DNA of 64,000 bases from Mesorhizobium loti CJ3sym (GTDB taxonomy: Bacteria; Pseudomonadota; Alphaproteobacteria; Rhizobiales; Rhizobiaceae): assembly GCF_000472785.1 (NCBI RefSeq), contig NZ_AXAL01000027.1, forward strand, positions 1 to 64,000. Direction: 5' to 3'. Position numbers and translations under genes: made by a program. Below, one piece after another: positions 48,857 to 58,270 of this stretch. Numbering within the stretch: the stretch's first letter is position 1; the number at the start of each line of letters is the position of its first letter. The notes under the pieces are model-generated. The model saw only the letters and a list, made by a program, of their open reading frames with translations, did not search any database and had not been told where the DNA came from.

Positions 48857-50296
48857 TCATCCCGCAAATGTATAGGCGGTCTTCACCGTGGTGTAGAACT
48901 CGGCAGCGTAGCGGCCCTGCTCGCGCGGGCCGAAGCTCGAGCCCTTCCGGCCACCGAAGGGGACATGGAAATCGACGCCCGCCGTCGGCAGGTTGACCAT
49001 CACCATGCCGGCTTCGGAATTGCGCTTGAAATGCGTGGCATGCTTCAGGCTCGATGTGCAGATGCCCGAGGTCAGCCCGAAAGGCGTGTCGTTGGCGACG
49101 GCGAGCGCCTCGTCATAATCCTTGACGCGGATGACGCTGGCGACAGGGCCAAAAATCTCCTCGCGCGAGCTGCGCATGGCATTGGTGGCCTCGGTGAGCA
49201 GCGCTGGGCTGAGGTAGAAGCCCGGCGTCTTGCGGTCGAGCCTTTCGCCGCCGAAGGCGAGCGTGGCGCCTTCCCTGACGCCGATGGCGATATAGTCCTC
49301 GTCCTGCTTCAGCTGGGTCGCGTCAACCACCGGGCCGATCTGGGTCTGGGTGTCGAGCGCATCGCCGATCACCAGCTTGCCCATGCGGTCCTTGAGCGCG
49401 TCGACGAAACGGTCATGAATACCTTCGGTCACGATCAGCCTGGACGACGCCGTGCAACGCTGGCCCGTCGAGAAGAAGGCGCCGTTGAGCGCGCAATCGA
49501 CGGCGACCGCAAGATCGGCATCGTCGAGCACGACCAGCGGATTCTTGCCGCCCATTTCGAGCTGGAACTTGCGCATGTGCTCGACGCTTGCGGCAGCGAC
49601 GCGTTTTCCCGTGCCGACCGAGCCGGTGAAAGAGATGGCGTTGACATCGGGACTGTCGAGCATCGCCTGGCCGACAACAGAGCCCTTGCCCATGACGAGG
49701 TTGAGCACGCCCTTGGGCAGGCCGGCGCGATGCAGGATGTCGACGATGGACCAGGCGCTCTCTGGAACGAGTTCCGCCGGCTTGAAGACGATGGTGTTAC
49801 CATGCGCCAGCGCCGGCGCGATCTTCCAGGCCGGAATGGCGATCGGGAAATTCCACGGCGTGATGATGCCGACCACGCCGACCGCTTCGCGCGTGATCTC
49901 GACGCCGACGCCCGGCCGCACACTAGGCACGACTTCTCCCGACAGGCGCAATGTTTCGCCAGCAAAGAAATCGAATATCTGAGCGGCGCGGATGGTCTCG
50001 CCAATGCCTTCGGCCAGCGTCTTGCCTTCCTCGCGCGCGAGGTTCCGGCCAATTTCGTCCTTGCGCGCCATGATCTCGTCCGAGGCCTTCTTCAGCACCG
50101 CATGGCGTGCCAGCGGACCGGAGCGCGACCATGCCGGGAAGGCAGCCTTGGCCGCCGCGATCGCCTGCTTGGCCTGCTCCACGCCTGCCGAGGCATATTC
50201 GCCGACGACGTCGCCGGTGTCCGAGGGGTTGATGTTGCGGGACTCGGCGTCGCCGACCCATTCGCCATCGATGAGGTTTTTTCGAAACTGCGCCAT
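48857..50296 (-). CDS. Aldehyde dehydrogenase (2-oxoglutarate semialdehyde-type)
   Basis: A 479-residue aldehyde dehydrogenase. Motifs: IITPWNFPIAIPAWKIAPAL near residues 140-160, FTGSVGTGKRVA, QLEMGGKNPLVV with the general-base Glu, FFSTGQRCTASSR with catalytic Cys near residue 285, and EIFGPVASVIRV. It looks like enzymes that oxidise 2-oxoglutarate semialdehyde or betaine-type aldehydes. The TetR gene is divergent to its right, and AGACAAATGCGT at 50356-50367 partly matches the motif upstream of tetR and the dimethylglycine dehydrogenase gene. In this setting it could oxidise an aldehyde from methylated amine or hydroxyproline breakdown. Confidence 0.88.
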   Translation of the reverse strand: MAQFRKNLIDGEWVGDAESRNINPSDTGDVVGEYASAGVEQAKQAIAAAKAAFPAWSRSGPLARHAVLKKASDEIMARKDEIGRNLAREEGKTLAEGIGETIRAAQIFDFFAGETLRLSGEVVPSVRPGVGVEITREAVGVVGIITPWNFPIAIPAWKIAPALAHGNTIVFKPAELVPESAWSIVDILHRAGLPKGVLNLVMGKGSVVGQAMLDSPDVNAISFTGSVGTGKRVAAASVEHMRKFQLEMGGKNPLVVLDDADLAVAVDCALNGAFFSTGQRCTASSRLIVTEGIHDRFVDALKDRMGKLVIGDALDTQTQIGPVVDATQLKQDEDYIAIGVREGATLAFGGERLDRKTPGFYLSPALLTEATNAMRSSREEIFGPVASVIRVKDYDEALAVANDTPFGLTSGICTSSLKHATHFKRNSEAGMVMVNLPTAGVDFHVPFGGRKGSSFGPREQGRYAAEFYTTVKTAYTFAG

Positions 50297-50355
50297 GTCC
50301 TGGTCTTTCCTGCTGATTGGCCGCGCGGCGGCATCTGTCTAAATTGGTATTTGCC

Positions 50356-50367
50356 AGACAAATGCGT
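50356..50367. promoter_or_regulatory. Weak copy of the TetR-region motif upstream of the aldehyde dehydrogenase
   Basis: AGACAAATGCGT matches AGACANATATGT at 9 of 11 fixed positions. It lies 60 bases upstream of the aldehyde dehydrogenase start on the opposite strand. TGTCT at 50336-50340 forms an inverted pair with AGACA at 50356. It is a lower-confidence site. Confidence 0.35.
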
Positions 50368-50511
50368 TGCGGGAAAGCAAACACTGGTCGAGCAGCCGCG
50401 ACAAAAATCCTCGGGCCTACCCGTGTGCCAATCGTGCGACGGTGCCAGCGCCTGGTCGACAGCAACCCGGCTAATATTCGCGGGGCGCCGTTCAGGCCCA
50501 GACGAATTGCT

Positions 50512-50531
50512 CTAGACAGATATGTCCATAG
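50512..50531. promoter_or_regulatory. TetR operator candidate upstream of tetR
   Basis: The site contains AGACAGATATGT with flanking CTA and TAG ends, giving GACA-GATA-TGTC dyad symmetry. It lies 40 bases before the TetR start codon, which suits autoregulation. A similar element precedes the dimethylglycine dehydrogenase gene. Confidence 0.6.
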
Positions 50532-50570
50532 CCTTGATTTGCCCGGTGCGGCGTGTCATGCGTCGTGCTG

Positions 50571-51230
50571 ATGGCAGCTCTCGAAACGACGATTCAGCGC
50601 GCCGGCGCCACAGGCAACATCAAGGCCACTCGTGAAGACTGGCTGAAGCTGGCGCTTGAAACACTCATCTCGGATGGTGTCGAACGCGTCCGTGTGCTTA
50701 CGCTTGGCCAGCAACTCGACGTCTCGCGCTCCAGCTTCTACTGGTATTTCAAGAGCCGGCAGGATCTGCTCGACCAATTGCTTGACTATTGGCGGCAGAC
50801 CAACACGAGGTTCATCGTCGAACGCGCCAACCGGCCCTCCGCGACCGTCATCCGCGGCGTGATGAGCATTTTCGAATGCTGGGTCGACGAAAGACTGTTC
50901 GACCCCCGGCTGGACTTCGCGGTCCGGGCCTGGGCCCGCCGCTCCCCTGCCATCAGGCGCGCGCTCGACGATGCCGACGAAGAGCGCGTCAAAGCCATAC
51001 GCGACATGTATATGCGCCATGGCTATGAGGAAGAAGACGCGTTCGTGCGCGCCCGCGTCCTCTATTTCATGCAGATCGGCTATTACTCGCTCGAGCTCAA
51101 CGAACCGATGAGCACCCGCTTGGCCCAGGTCGCCTCGTATCTGCGCAGCTTCACCGGCCAGGAGCCTCCGGCAGAAGATGTCGAGGACTTCGCCCGCTAC
51201 GTCGAGAAAACGCTTTCCGGCAAACGGTAG
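50571..51230 (+). CDS. TetR-family transcriptional regulator
   Basis: A 219-residue regulator; ATG 50571 is chosen over GTG 50553. The DNA-binding domain, about residues 13-60, is TREDWLKLALETLISDGVERVRVLTL, then GQQLDVSRSSFYWYFKSRQDLLDQLL, the classic TetR helix-turn-helix with SFYWYFKS. The remaining 150 residues are the helical ligand and dimer domain, with many charged residues. It is placed between the divergent aldehyde dehydrogenase and the dimethylglycine/sarcosine genes, and AGACANATATGT elements lie before all three units. A role as repressor relieved by a methylated glycine or related compound is inferred. Confidence 0.92.
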   Translation: MAALETTIQRAGATGNIKATREDWLKLALETLISDGVERVRVLTLGQQLDVSRSSFYWYFKSRQDLLDQLLDYWRQTNTRFIVERANRPSATVIRGVMSIFECWVDERLFDPRLDFAVRAWARRSPAIRRALDDADEERVKAIRDMYMRHGYEEEDAFVRARVLYFMQIGYYSLELNEPMSTRLAQVASYLRSFTGQEPPAEDVEDFARYVEKTLSGKR

Positions 51231-51336
51231 ACGCGGCAATCGGCCGGATTAGCCTCACGGTTTTCCCAACAACATACGTTTGGCGCCCACACCGCAACCA
51301 GCAGGTCCGCCTCGTCTGGGTCAACTCTGCAACGTA

Positions 51337-51356
51337 CTAGACACATATGTACAATG
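51337..51356. promoter_or_regulatory. TetR operator candidate upstream of dimethylglycine dehydrogenase gene
   Basis: The element contains AGACACATATGT and is the near copy of the site at 50512-50531, sharing CTAGACA-ATATGT-CA. It ends 41 bases before ATG 51398. An open frame from the ATG inside it (51347) was not taken as the start. Confidence 0.6.
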
Positions 51357-51397
51357 CCGTTAGGGTGCGCCGTCATGATCTGACGGAGTGCGGCAGA

Positions 51398-53809
51398 ATG
51401 AAATCGCAATACAGGGCGATCGTTATCGGCGGCGGCGTGGTTGGGGCCTCGGTGCTCTATCATCTGGCGAAGTTCGGCTGGAGCGATGTCGCGCTGATCG
51501 AACGCGAGGTGCTGACCGCGGGGTCGAGCTGGCACGCGGCCGGCGGCTTTCATGCGCTCAATGCCGACCCCAACATCGCTGCGCTGCAGGCCTATACGAT
51601 CGATCTGCTGTCGGAGGTCGAAGAGGAATCCGGCCAGAACATCGGCATGCACATGACCGGCGGGATCTCGGTTGCGTCGGCACCGGAGCGATGGGAATGG
51701 TTGAAGGCCTCCTACCGCATTTTTCAGACCATGGGCATAGACGATGTCCATCTGGTCGGCGTCGACGAGATCAAGCAGCGCTGCCCGATCCTCAACACCG
51801 ACGGCATGCTGGGCGGCCTCTATGCCGCGCGCGAAGGCCATATCGACCCTTCGGGCGTCGTCCATGCTTATGCCAAGGCGGCACGGAAACGCGGTGCCGA
51901 CATCATCGAGCACAATCACGTGCTGGAGCTCAACCGCCGCGCCGACGGCAGCTGGGACGTGGTCACCGAGAAGGGCACTGTGGTTGCCGAGCACGTCGTC
52001 AATGCCGGCGGCCTGTGGGCCAAGCAGGTCGGCCGCATGGCCGGCATCGACCTGCCCGTTTCGCCGATGGAGCATCATTATCTCGTCACCGAGGCGCTGC
52101 CCGAGATCCAGGCGCTCGACCGGGAACTGCCGCTGATCGTCGACCTCGAAGGCTTCACCTACATGCGCCAGGAGCAGAAGGGCCTGCTGCTCGGCATCTA
52201 CGAGATCAACCACAAGCACTGGAACATGGACGGCGCGCCGTGGGACTACGGCATCGAACTGATCCAGGAAGACACTGATCGCATCGCCGACGAACTGGCG
52301 CTCGGCTTCAGCCGCTACCCCTGCCTGGAAACAGCCGGCATCAAGCGCTGGGTGAACGGCGCCTTCACCTTCTCGCCGGACGGCAATCCGCTGGTTGGCC
52401 CGGTGCGCGGCGTTCCCAATTACTGGGTGGCCTGCGGCGTCATGGCCGGCTTCCTGCAAGGCGGCGGCGTCGGCAAGTCGCTGGCCGAGTGGATGATCCA
52501 TGGCGAGCCGGAGGCCAACGTCTACGGCATGGACATTGCCCGCTACGGCGACTTCGCCTCCAACCGCGAATACATCAAACAGACGACCGGGCAGTTCTAT
52601 TCGCGCCGCTTCGTCATGAGTTACCCCAACGAGCAATTGCCGGCGGGGCGTCCGCTGAAGACCGGAGGCGCGCATGACGCCATGGATGCGGCCGGCGCCC
52701 GCTGGGGCAGTTCCTGGGGCATGGAAGTGCCGCTTTATTTCGCGCCGCAAGGTTTCGTCGAAACACCGACGCTGAAGCGCTCCAACGCCTTCGAGATCGT
52801 CGCCCAGGAATGCCGCAAGGTGCGCGAAGGCGTCGGCCTGCTCGATATATCAGCCTTCTCACGCTACGAGATCAGCGGGCCGCAGGCGGCAGCCTGGCTC
52901 GACGGGCTGCTTGCCTGTGCCTTGCCCAGGCCGGGCCGAGCAAAACTCGCGCCGATGCTGGGCGAGAACGGCAAGCTCAAGGGCGATCTCACCGTCTTCA
53001 ACTGGGGCGATGGCTCCTGGTGGATCATGGGGTCCTATTATCTGCGGCAATGGCACATGCGCTGGTTCGAACAGCATCTCGCCGACGGCGTTGCCGTGCG
53101 CGACATTTCGGACGCGGTCGGCGGCTTTTCGCTCGCCGGCCCCAATGCGCGCCGTCTGCTCGAAAGGCTGACGCATCAGGATGTCTCGCACCAAGCCTTC
53201 GGCTTCCTCGCCTGCGGGACGCTGGATGTTGGCCTCGTGCGGGCCAAGGTCGGGCGGCTCTCGGTCATCGGTGAGCTCGGCTACGAGATCCATTGCCAGG
53301 CCAATGAGCATGCGGGCCTCCGCCGCGCGCTGCTTGCGGCAGGCAGCGACCTCGGCATTGCCGAATACGGTTTTGGCGCGGTCAATTCGCTGCGGCTCGA
53401 AAAGAGTTTTGGCATCTGGTCGCGCGAGTTCACGCAGGATTATACGCCTGATGAGACCGGCATGGACCGCTGGATCGCCTTGGACAAGGGTGACTTCATC
53501 GGCCGCGAGGCCGCTCTGAAAGAGCAAAAGGCCGGCTCGAGGCGAACGCTGGTGACGCTCGAAGTTAACGCCATGGATGCCGACGCCAGCGGCTACGAGC
53601 CTGTCTGGAGCAGAGGCAAGCTTGCCGGCTTCGTCACCTCCGGCGGTTATGGCCACACGGTCGGCAAAAGCCTTGCCATGGCGCTGGTCGATCGCGATGC
53701 GGCCGGTATCGATACCGAGTTGACAACCCATATCGTCGGCGTCGAAAGAGGTGCGCGCGTCATCGCTTCGTCGCCTTACGATCCAGCGGGCAAGGCGATG
53801 CGGGCATGA
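51398..53809 (+). CDS. FAD-dependent dimethylglycine/sarcosine dehydrogenase with GcvT domain
   Basis: An 803-residue flavoprotein; ATG 51398 is preceded by GGAG 10 bases upstream. Residues 6-34 form the FAD-binding AIVIGGGVVGASVLYHLAKFGWSDVALIE, and His46 in SSWHAAGGF is at the position that carries covalent FAD in dimethylglycine dehydrogenase. The C-terminal part (about 430-800) is a GcvT/aminomethyltransferase domain with ISGPQAAAWLDGLLA, GELGYEIHC and DKGDFIGREAAL, which passes the released one-carbon unit to tetrahydrofolate. Substrate may be dimethylglycine or sarcosine. It is followed directly by soxBDAG, making a glycine-betaine-derived methyl-group catabolic operon. Confidence 0.9.
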   Translation: MKSQYRAIVIGGGVVGASVLYHLAKFGWSDVALIEREVLTAGSSWHAAGGFHALNADPNIAALQAYTIDLLSEVEEESGQNIGMHMTGGISVASAPERWEWLKASYRIFQTMGIDDVHLVGVDEIKQRCPILNTDGMLGGLYAAREGHIDPSGVVHAYAKAARKRGADIIEHNHVLELNRRADGSWDVVTEKGTVVAEHVVNAGGLWAKQVGRMAGIDLPVSPMEHHYLVTEALPEIQALDRELPLIVDLEGFTYMRQEQKGLLLGIYEINHKHWNMDGAPWDYGIELIQEDTDRIADELALGFSRYPCLETAGIKRWVNGAFTFSPDGNPLVGPVRGVPNYWVACGVMAGFLQGGGVGKSLAEWMIHGEPEANVYGMDIARYGDFASNREYIKQTTGQFYSRRFVMSYPNEQLPAGRPLKTGGAHDAMDAAGARWGSSWGMEVPLYFAPQGFVETPTLKRSNAFEIVAQECRKVREGVGLLDISAFSRYEISGPQAAAWLDGLLACALPRPGRAKLAPMLGENGKLKGDLTVFNWGDGSWWIMGSYYLRQWHMRWFEQHLADGVAVRDISDAVGGFSLAGPNARRLLERLTHQDVSHQAFGFLACGTLDVGLVRAKVGRLSVIGELGYEIHCQANEHAGLRRALLAAGSDLGIAEYGFGAVNSLRLEKSFGIWSREFTQDYTPDETGMDRWIALDKGDFIGREAALKEQKAGSRRTLVTLEVNAMDADASGYEPVWSRGKLAGFVTSGGYGHTVGKSLAMALVDRDAAGIDTELTTHIVGVERGARVIASSPYDPAGKAMRA

Positions 53810-53846
53810 CCCATCGAACCGGTGCCACCCCGCGGAAGACCATGCC

Positions 53847-55100
53847 ATGACCCGACGCTATTCCGCACTGTCGTTGTTCAAGGAGGGCCTGGCCGGCCAA
53901 ACCGGCTGGAAGCAGGCCTGGCGCTCGCCCGAGCCGAAGCCGGCCTATGACGCGATCGTCATCGGCGGCGGCGGCCATGGGCTGGCGACGGCCTATTACC
54001 TGGCCAGGAACCATGGCATCGCCAGGGTCGCCGTGCTGGAAAAAGGCTGGATCGGCGGCGGCAACACCGGCCGAAACACCACCGTGGTGCGCTCCAACTA
54101 TTATTATCCGGAAAGCGTCGAACTCTACGGGCTGGCGCACCGGCTCTATGAGGGCCTGTCGAAGGATCTGAACTACAACGTCATGCTGTCGCAGCGCGGC
54201 ATGGTCAATCTTTGCCATTCCACCGCCGAGATGGAAGTGGGCGCTCGCACCGTCAACGCGATGCAGATCAATGGCATCGATGCCGAGCTGTTCTCGCCCG
54301 AGGATGTGCGGCGCGTGGCGCCGATCTATAATTTCTCCCCGGATGCACGTTTCCCCGTCTTCGGCGGCATCTGGCAGGGCCGCGCCGGAACAGCGCGCCA
54401 CGACGCGGTCGCCTGGGGGTATGCACGGGCGGCGAGCCGGCTTGGCGTCGACATCATCCAGAATTGCGAGATCACCGATTTCGTCATCGAGGGCGGTCGC
54501 TGCCGCGGTGTCCAGACGACGCGCGGCACGATCCGCGCGGACCGTATCGGCATGGCGGTAGCCGGACATTCCTCGGTGCTTGCCGCCAAGGCCGGCTTCC
54601 GGCTGCCGATCAATTCCTATGCGCTGCAGGCCTGCGTGTCCGAGCCGGTCAAGCCAATCCTCGATACGGTGGTGTTGTCACCCGGCACCGGCGTCTATGT
54701 CAGCCAGTCCGACAAGGGCGAGATCGTCATCGGCGGCGGGCTCGACCGCATCCCGTCCTATGCGCAGCGCGGCAATCTGCCGACGCTGGAGACGGTGATC
54801 GCCGGCCTGCTGGAAATGTTTCCGATCTTCGGCCAGTTGAAACTGATGCGGCAATGGGCGGGCATTGTCGATGTCGTGCCGGACTCCTCGCCGATCATCG
54901 GTCCCTCGCCGCTGCCCAACCTGTTCCTCAATTGCGGCTGGGGCACGGGTGGCTTCAAGGCCATTCCCGCCGGCGGCACGCTGCTGGCGAACCTGCTGGC
55001 GACCGGCAAGCACAACGACATCAGCCGTCCCTTTGATCTCGATCGCTTCGCCACCGGGCGGCTGATCGACGAAGCGGCCGGCTCCGGCATCGCGCACTGA
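53847..55100 (+). CDS. soxB: Sarcosine oxidase beta subunit
   Basis: A 417-residue flavoprotein from ATG 53847. The FAD site is AIVIGGGGHGLATAYYLARNHG (given from residue 36), followed by LEKGWIGGGNTGRNTTVVRSNYYYPES. His185 in GTARHDAVAW is the conserved His that binds FMN covalently in characterised heterotetrameric sarcosine oxidases. C-terminal QWAGIVDVVPDSSPIIGPS and NCGWGTGGFKAIPAGG complete the fold. It oxidises sarcosine to glycine and formaldehyde (or methylene-tetrahydrofolate with the alpha subunit). Order soxB-soxD-soxA-soxG is the standard arrangement; it is 37 bases after the preceding flavoprotein gene. Confidence 0.96.
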   Translation: MTRRYSALSLFKEGLAGQTGWKQAWRSPEPKPAYDAIVIGGGGHGLATAYYLARNHGIARVAVLEKGWIGGGNTGRNTTVVRSNYYYPESVELYGLAHRLYEGLSKDLNYNVMLSQRGMVNLCHSTAEMEVGARTVNAMQINGIDAELFSPEDVRRVAPIYNFSPDARFPVFGGIWQGRAGTARHDAVAWGYARAASRLGVDIIQNCEITDFVIEGGRCRGVQTTRGTIRADRIGMAVAGHSSVLAAKAGFRLPINSYALQACVSEPVKPILDTVVLSPGTGVYVSQSDKGEIVIGGGLDRIPSYAQRGNLPTLETVIAGLLEMFPIFGQLKLMRQWAGIVDVVPDSSPIIGPSPLPNLFLNCGWGTGGFKAIPAGGTLLANLLATGKHNDISRPFDLDRFATGRLIDEAAGSGIAH

Positions 55101-55121
55101 GACAGAGAACCCGAGGCAATC

Positions 55122-55388
55122 ATGCAGCTCTTCCCTTGCCCGTTCTGCGGCCCGCGCGACGAGACCGAATTCCACTATGGCGGTGATGCGGGCAATGCCA
55201 GGCCCGATGGAGCGGACGTGCCTATCGACCGCTGGGCCGGATATCTCTACCTGCGCGGCAATCCGAAGGGCAGCGCGCATGAAATCTGGGTCCACATGAC
55301 TTGTGGTGAGTTCTTCGTCATGGAACGCGACACTGTCACGCACAAGGTGCTGTCCTCGGCAGCCCTTGGCGGGGAGCACGCCGCGTGA
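55122..55388 (+). CDS. soxD: Sarcosine oxidase delta subunit
   Basis: An 88-residue zinc-binding protein. CPFCG at residues 6-10 and HMTCGEFF supply the metal ligands, with FHYGGDA, WAGYLYLRGNPKG and HEIW typical of the family. It stabilises the alpha-beta-gamma-delta sarcosine oxidase complex. It starts 21 bases after soxB and overlaps soxA by 4 bases (GTGA), so expression is coupled. Confidence 0.95.
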   Translation: MQLFPCPFCGPRDETEFHYGGDAGNARPDGADVPIDRWAGYLYLRGNPKGSAHEIWVHMTCGEFFVMERDTVTHKVLSSAALGGEHAA

Positions 55389-58270
55389 CCGCCTCGCGTC
55401 TCACCACAGGCGGCAGCGCCATCGACCGCTCACGCCCGATCCGCTTCAACTTTGACGGCACGACTGTGCAGGGTTTTGCCGGCGATACCATTGCTTCGGC
55501 GCTGCTGGCCAACGATGTCGCGGTCGTCGGCCGCAGCTTCAAATACCACCGGCCGCGCGGCATCTGGGGTGCCGGCGTCGAGGAGCCGAACGCACTGGTC
55601 GATGTCGGCGGCCCACAGGCGACGCCGAACACGCGGGCCACGACCGAGCCCGCTCGCGACGGGCTGGTGGCGAAAAGCGTCAACGCCACGCCCAATGCGC
55701 TGGCCGACCGCAACGCCTTCCTCGATCGTTTCTCGCGCTTCATTCCGGCGGCGTTCTACTACAAGACCTTCATGTGGCCGGACTGGCATATGTTCGAGCC
55801 GCGCATCCGCGCCATGGCCGGGCTGGGCAAGGTCGACACCGACTGGACCTCGCCGGGTACGGCGGACCAGATCAACCATCATTGCGACGTGCTGGTGGTG
55901 GGCGCAGGGCCGGCCGGACTGGCGGCGGCCAGGATGGCGGCCGGCGCCGGCCTGTCCGTCACGCTGGTGGACGATCAGCGGAACCCGGGCGGATCGCTCG
56001 GCCACCGCGCTGGTGAGATCGACGGCAAGCCGGCGGCCGTCTGGATCGAGGAGACGGTTGCGGAGCTTGCCGCCGGTGGCCATCTGATCCTGCCTTCGAC
56101 CACCGCCTTCGGCATTTACGACCACAATCTTGTCGGGCTGAACCAGCGTCATCTCGACCGCCGGCGCGACACGCTGTGGCGGGTCAGGCCACGCCAGATC
56201 GTGCTGGCGACCGGCGCCATCGAGCGGCCGCTGCCCTTCGCCAACAACGACCTGCCGGGCATCCTGTCGGCGGATGCAGCGCTTGCCTATCTCAGGCGCC
56301 ATGCCGTGCTCGTCGGCCGCCGCATCGTCGTCGCGACCAACAATGATAGCGCCTATGAGGTTGCGAGCGCGCTCGCGGAGGCCGGAGCCGATGTCACGCT
56401 GGTCGATATCAGGCGTGACGGCACGCCCGACACGCCAGCCAAGGTGCGGCTTGTCAAAGGACGGGCGCTTGCCGCCGCCAACGGCAAACTGCGCGTCGGG
56501 GGCGTAACGCTGGATGACGGCACCAGGCTCGACGCCGATTGCGTGCTGGTCTCGGGCGGCTGTACACCGACCATTCATCTGTTCGGCCAGGCCAAGGGCA
56601 AGCTCACATGGAGCGAGGCGCGTGCTGCCTTCCTGCCGGGCGATCCTGTCGACGGCATTTCGGTCGCTGGCGCTGCGGCCGGCGCAGTCTCCTTGTCGGA
56701 GGTGTTTGCGGGCTCGGAGAAAGCTGTTGCATCGCTCGGCCAGACGAAGGCAGCCGTGCCGCGCAGCACCGGGCCCGAGGCGACGGGCGGCATGGCAGCG
56801 GCATGGCCGCTACCCGGCTCGAAGGGGCGCATCTGGATCGACTACCAGAACGACGTGACCGTGAAGGATATCGAACTGGCGGCCCGCGAAAACTTCGTCT
56901 CCGTCGAACATCTGAAGCGCTACACGACGCTTGGCATGGCGACCGACCAAGGCAAGACCTCCAACCTGCCCGGCCTGGCGCTGATGGCCGGGATTACCGG
57001 CCGCACGGTGCCGGAGGTCGGCACCACCACCTACCGCCCGCCCTTCACGCCGGTGCCATTGGCAAGCTTTGCCGGCGCGCGCGTCGGTGAACTGATGGCG
57101 CCGGTGCGGCGGCTGCCGCTGGAGAATGTGCACCGCTCCAGCGGCGCCGTGTTCCAGGAGTATGGCGGCTGGCTGCGGCCGGCTCACTATGGTGGTCGCG
57201 ACGCCGATGCGGAACGCGCCATCCAGGACGAAGCGTTGCGCGCGCGCAAATCCGTCGCGCTGTTCGACGGTTCGACGCTGGGCAAGATAGAGGTGATCGG
57301 CCCGAAGGCCGCCGAATTCGTCGATTTCCTCTACTACAACACCATGTCGACGCTGAAACCGGGCCGCTGCCGGTACGGCTTCATGCTGTCGGAGAACGGC
57401 GTGGTCTTCGATGACGGCGTTCTGGTGCGATTGGACGAGCATCGCTTCGTCGTGTCGTGCTCGTCCTCGCATGTCACTGCTGTGCACGCCCGGTTGGAGG
57501 AATGGCGCCAGGATCGCTTCGGCCGCGATGCGGTATACATCCACAACGCAACGTCAGAGATGGCAACGCTGACCGTTTCCGGGCCGAATGCGCGGAAGCT
57601 GCTCGAAGCAGTTGGGCTCGGCCTGTCGCTCGACGATGCCGCCCTGCCACATATGACGGTGGGCCACGGCAGCTATGCCGGCAACGAAGTGCGCGTCACC
57701 CGCGTCAGTTTCACCGGTGACAGGAGTTACGAAATTTCGATCCGGGCGGATCGCGCCGAGCCGCTATGGGCGCAGCTGCGTCAGGCCGGCCAGGCTTTCG
57801 AAGCCGTTCTCATCGGACTCGAAGCGCTGATGATCCTGCGCGCCGAGAAAGGCTTTATCGTCATCGGCAAGGACACGGACGGCACGACGCTGCCGCATGA
57901 TCTCGGCAGCGAAGGACCGCGTACCAAACGCCAGACCGAATATGTCGGCCGCCGCTCGCTGTTTACCGAGGAGGCTTCGCGAAACAACCGCATGCAGCTT
58001 GTCGGCCTGACGGTGCCGCAGGGCGAGGCGCCGTTGCCAACCGGGGCGCATGGCATAAAGCGGGAGAACGGCAAGCTGCACAGCCAGGGCTTTGTCACCT
58101 CGAGCTACCAGAGCCCGACGCTTGGCCGACCGATCGCTCTTGGCCTGATCGAGCGCGGCGCGACAAGGCATGGCGAGACGATCGAAATCCAGCATCTCGG
58201 CAAGGTGAGGAAGGCAATGATCGCCGCGCCTTGTGCCTTCGACCCCGCAGGAGACCGGCTCAATGCGTGA
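55385..58270 (+). CDS. soxA: Sarcosine oxidase alpha subunit
   Basis: A 961-residue protein starting at GTG 55385. Residues about 15-95 are a 2Fe-2S ferredoxin-like domain without obvious cluster cysteines; then HCDVLVVGAGPAGLAAARMAAGAGLSVTLVDDQ binds NAD+ or FAD, and IVVATNNDSAYEVASALAEAGADVTLV is the second Rossmann motif. The C-terminal third is a GcvT-like folate domain (AEFVDFLYYNTMSTLKPGRCRYGFMLSENGVVFDDG and GLEALMILRAEKGFIVIGKDTDGTT). It carries NAD+ and tetrahydrofolate and accepts the methylene group. The size and domain order match family members. Confidence 0.96.
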   Translation: MTASRLTTGGSAIDRSRPIRFNFDGTTVQGFAGDTIASALLANDVAVVGRSFKYHRPRGIWGAGVEEPNALVDVGGPQATPNTRATTEPARDGLVAKSVNATPNALADRNAFLDRFSRFIPAAFYYKTFMWPDWHMFEPRIRAMAGLGKVDTDWTSPGTADQINHHCDVLVVGAGPAGLAAARMAAGAGLSVTLVDDQRNPGGSLGHRAGEIDGKPAAVWIEETVAELAAGGHLILPSTTAFGIYDHNLVGLNQRHLDRRRDTLWRVRPRQIVLATGAIERPLPFANNDLPGILSADAALAYLRRHAVLVGRRIVVATNNDSAYEVASALAEAGADVTLVDIRRDGTPDTPAKVRLVKGRALAAANGKLRVGGVTLDDGTRLDADCVLVSGGCTPTIHLFGQAKGKLTWSEARAAFLPGDPVDGISVAGAAAGAVSLSEVFAGSEKAVASLGQTKAAVPRSTGPEATGGMAAAWPLPGSKGRIWIDYQNDVTVKDIELAARENFVSVEHLKRYTTLGMATDQGKTSNLPGLALMAGITGRTVPEVGTTTYRPPFTPVPLASFAGARVGELMAPVRRLPLENVHRSSGAVFQEYGGWLRPAHYGGRDADAERAIQDEALRARKSVALFDGSTLGKIEVIGPKAAEFVDFLYYNTMSTLKPGRCRYGFMLSENGVVFDDGVLVRLDEHRFVVSCSSSHVTAVHARLEEWRQDRFGRDAVYIHNATSEMATLTVSGPNARKLLEAVGLGLSLDDAALPHMTVGHGSYAGNEVRVTRVSFTGDRSYEISIRADRAEPLWAQLRQAGQAFEAVLIGLEALMILRAEKGFIVIGKDTDGTTLPHDLGSEGPRTKRQTEYVGRRSLFTEEASRNNRMQLVGLTVPQGEAPLPTGAHGIKRENGKLHSQGFVTSSYQSPTLGRPIALGLIERGATRHGETIEIQHLGKVRKAMIAAPCAFDPAGDRLNA

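Noticed and set aside
51347..51397. Alternative upstream start for the dimethylglycine dehydrogenase
   Set aside because: The ATG at 51347 lies in the putative TetR operator, lacks a ribosome-binding site, and the added residues are outside the FAD-domain start.
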